Positions 59,226-64,000 of a stretch of DNA of 64,000 nucleotides are shown here, in pieces. Origin of the DNA: Zhengitettix transpicula. Lineage: Eukaryota; Arthropoda; Insecta; Orthoptera; Tetrigidae. The translations under genes and the position numbers were made by a program. Below the pieces are notes generated by a model. It ran no database searches. It was not told the origin of the DNA and worked only from the letters and a program-made list of their open reading frames with translations. The stretch covers positions 80,024,532 through 80,088,531 of the forward strand of contig CM073591.1 of the NCBI GenBank assembly GCA_037074705.1, given 5' to 3'. The number at the start of each line of letters is the position of its first letter. Positions within the stretch are counted from its first letter, which is position 1.

Positions 59226-60169
59226 GACAAAATACTAGAGTAAAATTAAATTGAATGTATTTTCATAGTGATCTATTTAATTAGTAACAGTTAAGAAAAA
59301 TATATTTCCATGTATGCTACCTTAACGTGATGATTATCGTTATTAGGTCAGTCAAATGAAGAAAAATACTCTAAAATTTCTGAAAAAAGTCTTGATCATC
59401 ACGCTAAAGCATATTAAAATGATGCTGAAAAACTAATAAAAGTCATAAAATTATATCTTGTATCTCCCAAGCTTTCAGATTTATTACACATTTTCATCTT
59501 AATTGACGGATAATATTTCAATAAAATTAAAATAAATCACCATTTAACACTGCAGTTTATAACAAGTTGCAGACAGTAAATTTAATTATATAAACTTTTT
59601 GAAACTGAAAATTCACTACATTATAAATAAAATTTAAATAATTCGGACATTTTAAATTTCATGCTCTTTAAAAATGGAAGAATTTTTTTAAAAAGTTGTT
59701 GTTCATAAGATGTTTTAATTTTTTTAAGTCTATATTTAATATATTTGTTGATAAATTTCACTGAAACAAGAATTTACTAAATTAAAGTTTAATTTAAATA
59801 ATTTTTGGGAATTTTAAGTGATATAAACGAATTCCTTTCAACTAAATTATAAACCAATGCCCGTTTTTGGAATAAAGGATGACTTCAGCAAAAATTGAGG
59901 ACCAATCCGGAAAACGTTGATTTTAGTTTAGTAATCATTGAACACTTTGGTTAATTGAATAGGGCTTGGGGACTATTATTAATTGTTTTTCGAATTTTTG
60001 GCGCTAAGGTTATGTAGGCGATCAGGTCCTACCAATTCGACGGGAAACAATGGGACTGGCTACGGTTTCTGGCGGGAAGGAATCGGGATGTGTTATTAGA
60101 AAGTGATCGCAATAAATCGGATATAAATCGGGTCTCACCCGAAAAATTAAAGGCGATTGTCGGCACTGT
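59226..60169. other. Sequence interrupting the LINE
   Basis: About 0.95 kb, mostly very AT-rich, with a GC-richer block at 60000-60130. It separates two parts of what looks like one LINE reverse transcriptase. No ends of a known element were recognised. Confidence 0.4.
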
Positions 60170-60745
60170 CATTAACAACCTAAATGTATGATTACATGCT
60201 AATATATTGAGTGTTAATCCAGAGAAAACTAAAATGATAAATTTTTCAAAAGGTTTTACAAACTCAATACATATGTCGATAATAAATCACAACTCGCGTC
60301 TTTACTTGTTTTGGAAATTGATGATTAATTAAAATGGGACCAAAATATCAGTTAACTTTTGGCAAAACTCCGTCAATATCCTATACGTTAAGAGAATTAG
60401 TGTTGGAGAGCGATGTTAATATCGCAAAAATAGTATACCAAGTGCAATGCCTTACAGACGAACTGGGGTCGCTCCAGTCACGCGTTGCAAACTTCAAAGG
60501 CGAACCATGAGAATAATAGCTTCTGCGGGGGGAATGCAAGTTGTAAATCTTTACTCCGAAACCTAGGTATTTTAACCTTACGCAGTTCTTATAAACTCGA
60601 AATATTTAAGTTGGTTTGGCGTGACATCGGTACGTTTGCAATAAACGGGTCAAATCATCTGCACGACACGAGTCGTTGCTCCCGACAACGAATAGAAAAC
60701 ATCGCCTTAGCCTCTTTCAATCCGTTGTTCGTTATTCCGGTATAA
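60170..60745 (+). pseudogene. LINE reverse transcriptase, second part (split element)
   Basis: LHANILSVNPEKTKMINFSK matches the segment that normally follows the catalytic box (LxANxLSLNxxKTxxMxF). Later pieces MRIIASAGG, CKSLLRNLGILTLRSSY (60542-60592) and FKLVWR match the thumb and C-terminal motif (RIIxGxxxxxxCRxLFKxLGILTLPSLYIxExLKFV). Frameshifts separate the pieces. The order and polarity continue the fragment at 58850-59225. Confidence 0.75.
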
Positions 60746-60955
60746 TAATATTTAATAGTCTCCCAAAAAAATATATAAATAACGTAAAAACTCAAATATA
60801 TTTATAAAACAATGTAAACATTCCTTAGCTAATAGAACTTTTTATACAGTTAAAGTTTTCGTCGAAATTTCTGAGTAAATTCTGGAATGTAGTAATAGCT
60901 TGCTGGAATTCCGTAATAGTTGGATAAATAAGTATAATTTGGAAATGAAAATTTG

Positions 60956-61056
60956 CGTCTGATTGAAAATTAATAATAAGAAAGATAGCCAAATACAGAA
61001 AAATAGCTGGTCACTTATTTTGTCTGAATTTCGTAAAATTCTTATTATTAAATATA
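60956..61056. mobile_element. Family D MITE-like element, deleted form
   Basis: GTCTGATTGAAAATTAATAA, TAAGAAAGATAGCCAAATAC and AGAAAA on the left are mirrored by TTTTGTCTGAATTTCG and TTCTTATTATTAAAT on the right. The centre is only about a dozen bases. Confidence 0.6.
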
Positions 61057-61537
61057 TATATATATATAATCCTACCTATTTCCGTCCTGTTTTCTCCTTA
61101 CAGGTGACAGGTGGCGACGTGAATCGACGCAAGACCAGCGGTTGTAGATTACGCTGATGCATGTAAGATTAGAAGATTAGTATTGTTTTAATATATTTAT
61201 TGTCCTATTTACACCAAAATCATTCTTAGTATTTAATTGTTCTTATTATGATGAATTGTTAATATCTATGTGTAACTCCAGTAACGAGTAATTTTACATT
61301 AATAAGTCGACGTTATAAATTCATTAGGACATAGAGTGTAAGCATAAGTTAATGTGTGTATAAATTTGTATTTTACAGACGCATCCTATTTGATCCAGAA
61401 AGGACTAATGAAAACAAAATTAAAAATCTACTGAGTAAATGATACATTGTAAAATATTTACAGGTAGTAGAAAATATCAGGAAGATTTCACAGTTGAAAC
61501 CTTGCTTCAAACAGTATAAAGAGCTAATCATGTGTCA
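61057..61537. other. Spacer with a splice-acceptor-like site
   Basis: A pyrimidine run ending TCTCCTTACAG (AG at 61102-61103) precedes a 50-base GC-richer patch. It resembles an intron end but no exon partner was identified. Confidence 0.3.
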
Positions 61538-61862
61538 TTGGAATAGTCGGCCAGCTGCCTCCTAAACTGGTCGAGGCACGGAGAAGGGAATGCTGCGTCC
61601 CCACAGCAAACTCCTCTCCCGCTATCGGAAGGGCGTGGGACAAGTACCCAATGCCCGACCTACCTGATGCAGGCTTTTCTAGGGTTTTCCCTGCATTTCT
61701 TTAGGCGAATGCCGGGTAGGATCCTTAAAATATAGCCCGGGGGCCCTAGTTAACCCTTGGCTACCTTCCTCTACCCTTCCGCATCCCCACTTTTAAATCC
61801 CTTTCCTGTGCTATAAGAGGGGAGTTGCCACTATGTGGATTACCCTATACATAGCCTGTCTA
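61538..61862 (+). mobile_element. Family A retroposon, variant tail, opposite orientation
   Basis: Reads in the sense direction on the plus strand: GGAATAGTCGGCCAGCTGCC, GCAAACTCCTCTCCCG, TTTAGGCGAATGCCGGG, AACCCTTGGCTACC. The end CCCTATACATAGCCTGTCTACACCCC is the variant tail. It lacks the first third of the long form. Confidence 0.75.
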
Positions 61863-61889
61863 CACCCCAAATAAATGAAGAAGGAACTA

Positions 61890-62290
61890 TGGTGTATGTT
61901 TCGGGGTCGTAGACCTTTGGCATACGTTAAGAGTTGTCCGCTATTCCTATTGGAATAGTCGGCCAGCTGCCTCCTAAACTGGTCAAGGAACGGAGAGGGG
62001 AAAGATGCGACCCCACAGCAAACCCCTCTCTCGCCATCGGAAGGGCGTGGGACAAGTACCAAATGCCCGACCTATCTGATGCAGGTTTTTCTAGGGTTTC
62101 CCCTGCATCACTTTTAGGCGAATTGCCGGGTAGGATCCTTAAACCATAGCCCGGGAGCCCTAGTTAACCCTTGGCTACCTTCCTCTACCTTTCCGCATCC
62201 CCCCTTTCAAATCCCTTCCTATGCTATTAAAGGGCAGTTGCCACCATGTGGATTACCCTCATGTAGCCTGCCTGTTACCCTAAAAAAAAT
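61890..62290 (+). mobile_element. Family A retroposon, second tandem copy
   Basis: It starts within GTATGTTTCGGGGTCGTAGA, continues through the usual blocks and ends CATGTAGCCTGCCTGTTACCC followed by an A-rich tail (AAAAAAAATAATAAAAAAAG). The A tail fixes the sense direction of the family. Confidence 0.8.
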
Positions 62291-64000
62291 AATAAAAAAA
62301 GAAGGCGTCCAGAACTTATAACAGTTTTTTATCTTTAAACTCACTTTTTTTATATAGATATATATTAAGTATAAAATGAAAATAATCAATTACAAATATA
62401 ATTTTTGTACACTTTATATTCTGTCTTGATTAAAATTTTATACTTAGACAGTGTAGCATTATGAATATTTTGAAATTTAAAAAAATAAAATAATGAAAGT
62501 ACCAATTTTATTCGGTAGCTTTTATACACAAGTTTTAATTCTCGAATGTAGCGTTGATTTGAATATGTAAAGGCTTATTTACGTTTAACTGTTTATAATT
62601 CATATATTTAGTCTTAAGAAATTTATAACAGCGTTCTTTTCAAATATATGTCCATATCGCTACCGTATGAATAAAATTAGTTCCCTGCAACTATATTATT
62701 CTGAAGTGAATTAGATTTAATTATTGGTTTTGCGTATTTTTAATATTATTAAATCTACAAGAATGAAAGAAGTTATTTTCAAACACTTGTATTGTAATTA
62801 TAAACTACGTATTCACTTCTTCAGGATATTTAAATTTATTCTGTTTATAATTGAAAATTCTTTATTTTGCATAAGTTCAATTTGTTACTGTTAAATTCTG
62901 CGTTTTAATTATTGTCATAAAAATGCTATTTAATAATCGGACGCGACAGTCGAGGGAATTGAAGCGTAAATATTAGTTGTCGAGTACTAAGGTAAGCTTC
63001 AGAATAACGCTTTCCCGCGAGAGTTCCTGATCAGCTGTGGAGATCCTGCATGCTTGCCGTATGCCGGTTCGAGAACAGAGAACAATAAAGATAATAGTAT
63101 GCCCATTTACTTTATATCTACCGTTAGGTCAAATCACGAGGTTTTTATTGCGGTAGAGTTCAACTTGCATTTCTAGAGATATTTACAGCAGTTCCAATAA
63201 ACTCCCTGATTAAAAAGTGTTTTCATGTCTACCGACTTTTAACTGAGCTAGAACCATCTACAATTTTGTTTGCAATTAACTTCTCAATTTTGAACAATTA
63301 TAAAATTTGTATTTTTAAATTTTGTGATAATAAATGTGTTGTTTTGAACTTATGAATTACAGAACCAATTAATTTTAAATGAAAAATGCAATAAATAAAT
63401 CATAGTAATATTTTACAATATATTATTCATGATATAATATATCCTCGAGCTGAACATAGTGGAATTAAAGAGGTAAAGAAAAACAACATCACCCGTACAC
63501 TTTTTCCAGCATTGATCAGAGCAACTATAATTTCCAGTTATCGTCCGTGTAAATTCCTCTTCTTTCAATTATTCAATTTTTCGCGTGGAATTCATTTTAT
63601 GGGGTCTTCTTAGAATCGTATCGACTGCCGAACTCTCTCTAGCTCGGAAATTCTTCTTTGTATATTGATTGCTACACGTCTACCTATTACGTGAACGAAA
63701 ATTTTTAATATAATGATTTTCACTATCCGAAAATCGAGATTATTGAAAACTAAAATAAAGATTTACGGTAATAGTAAGAAAATAAAAACACAGTCTCATA
63801 TAGCGACAATAAAATTTAATTGCAAGCTTTCGGCGCAGTTGGCTATTTTCAACCTGTTCGTCGAGCAGAAAAACATGATTATGTACCAATTAAAATATAG
63901 GTGGAAATCACAATAATGTTATAATATAAATTCATAGTTTGAAAACAATACCTTTAGCTAAGTGTGCATGATTAATAATTAACTAGAATGTTGGTACAGG
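62291..64000. other. AT-rich spacer, no recognised feature
   Basis: The best frame (63713-63916, plus, 67 codons) is lysine- and isoleucine-rich without motifs. No RNA gene or transposon end was seen. Confidence 0.5.

Overview
The window looks like intergenic DNA from an animal, most likely an insect, with an AT-rich and strongly repeat-filled genome. I infer this from the mix of transposon types (mariner, Jockey-type and other LINEs, a Helitron, a tRNA-derived SINE, LTR pieces with TG...CA ends), the lack of bacterial gene organisation, and the very low coding content. I could not identify the species. I found no intact host protein gene. The recognisable protein-coding sequence is decayed transposon sequence, and the remaining open frames are short and unassigned.

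Layout. 365-1915 is a dead mariner with an A-tailed retroposon (called family A here) inserted in its middle. 6.6-13.3 kb holds several fold-back or MITE-like elements. Their cores share a CUGANGA-like heptamer, a short hairpin and GAAAC, which resembles a hammerhead ribozyme; 10.7 kb and 53.5 kb carry the same theme. 13.8-21.1 kb and 47.8-51.4 kb carry five copies of an LTR-like element (family C). Four of them lie in (TA)n tracts, and three keep segments resembling a tRNA-Lys primer-binding site. One copy has five such segments in tandem. 15-25 kb contains Helitron-derived chimeras (family B); an apparently full-length small Helitron with correct ends lies at 56789-57569.

27.8-29.2 kb is a cluster of family A copies, one inserted into the tail of the next. 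Other family A copies are at 4.6, 21.2-21.6, 49.8, 54.8 and 61.5-62.3 kb. LINE reverse-transcriptase remnants lie at 31.1-32.3, 35.1-36.2, 36.6-37.3, 42.3-43.3 and 58.9-60.75 kb; the last is split by about 0.95 kb of unrelated sequence. A tRNA-type SINE lies at about 32.48-32.68 kb. 42.2-44.6 kb is a large inverted repeat whose left arm is broken by a LINE.

The elements do not work together as a pathway. The window records successive insertions: family A into mariner, family A into family A, LINE into inverted repeat, and probably unrelated DNA into a LINE. The two observations most worth following are the recurring hammerhead-like cores in fold-back elements and the multi-PBS array of the (TA)n-associated LTR family.
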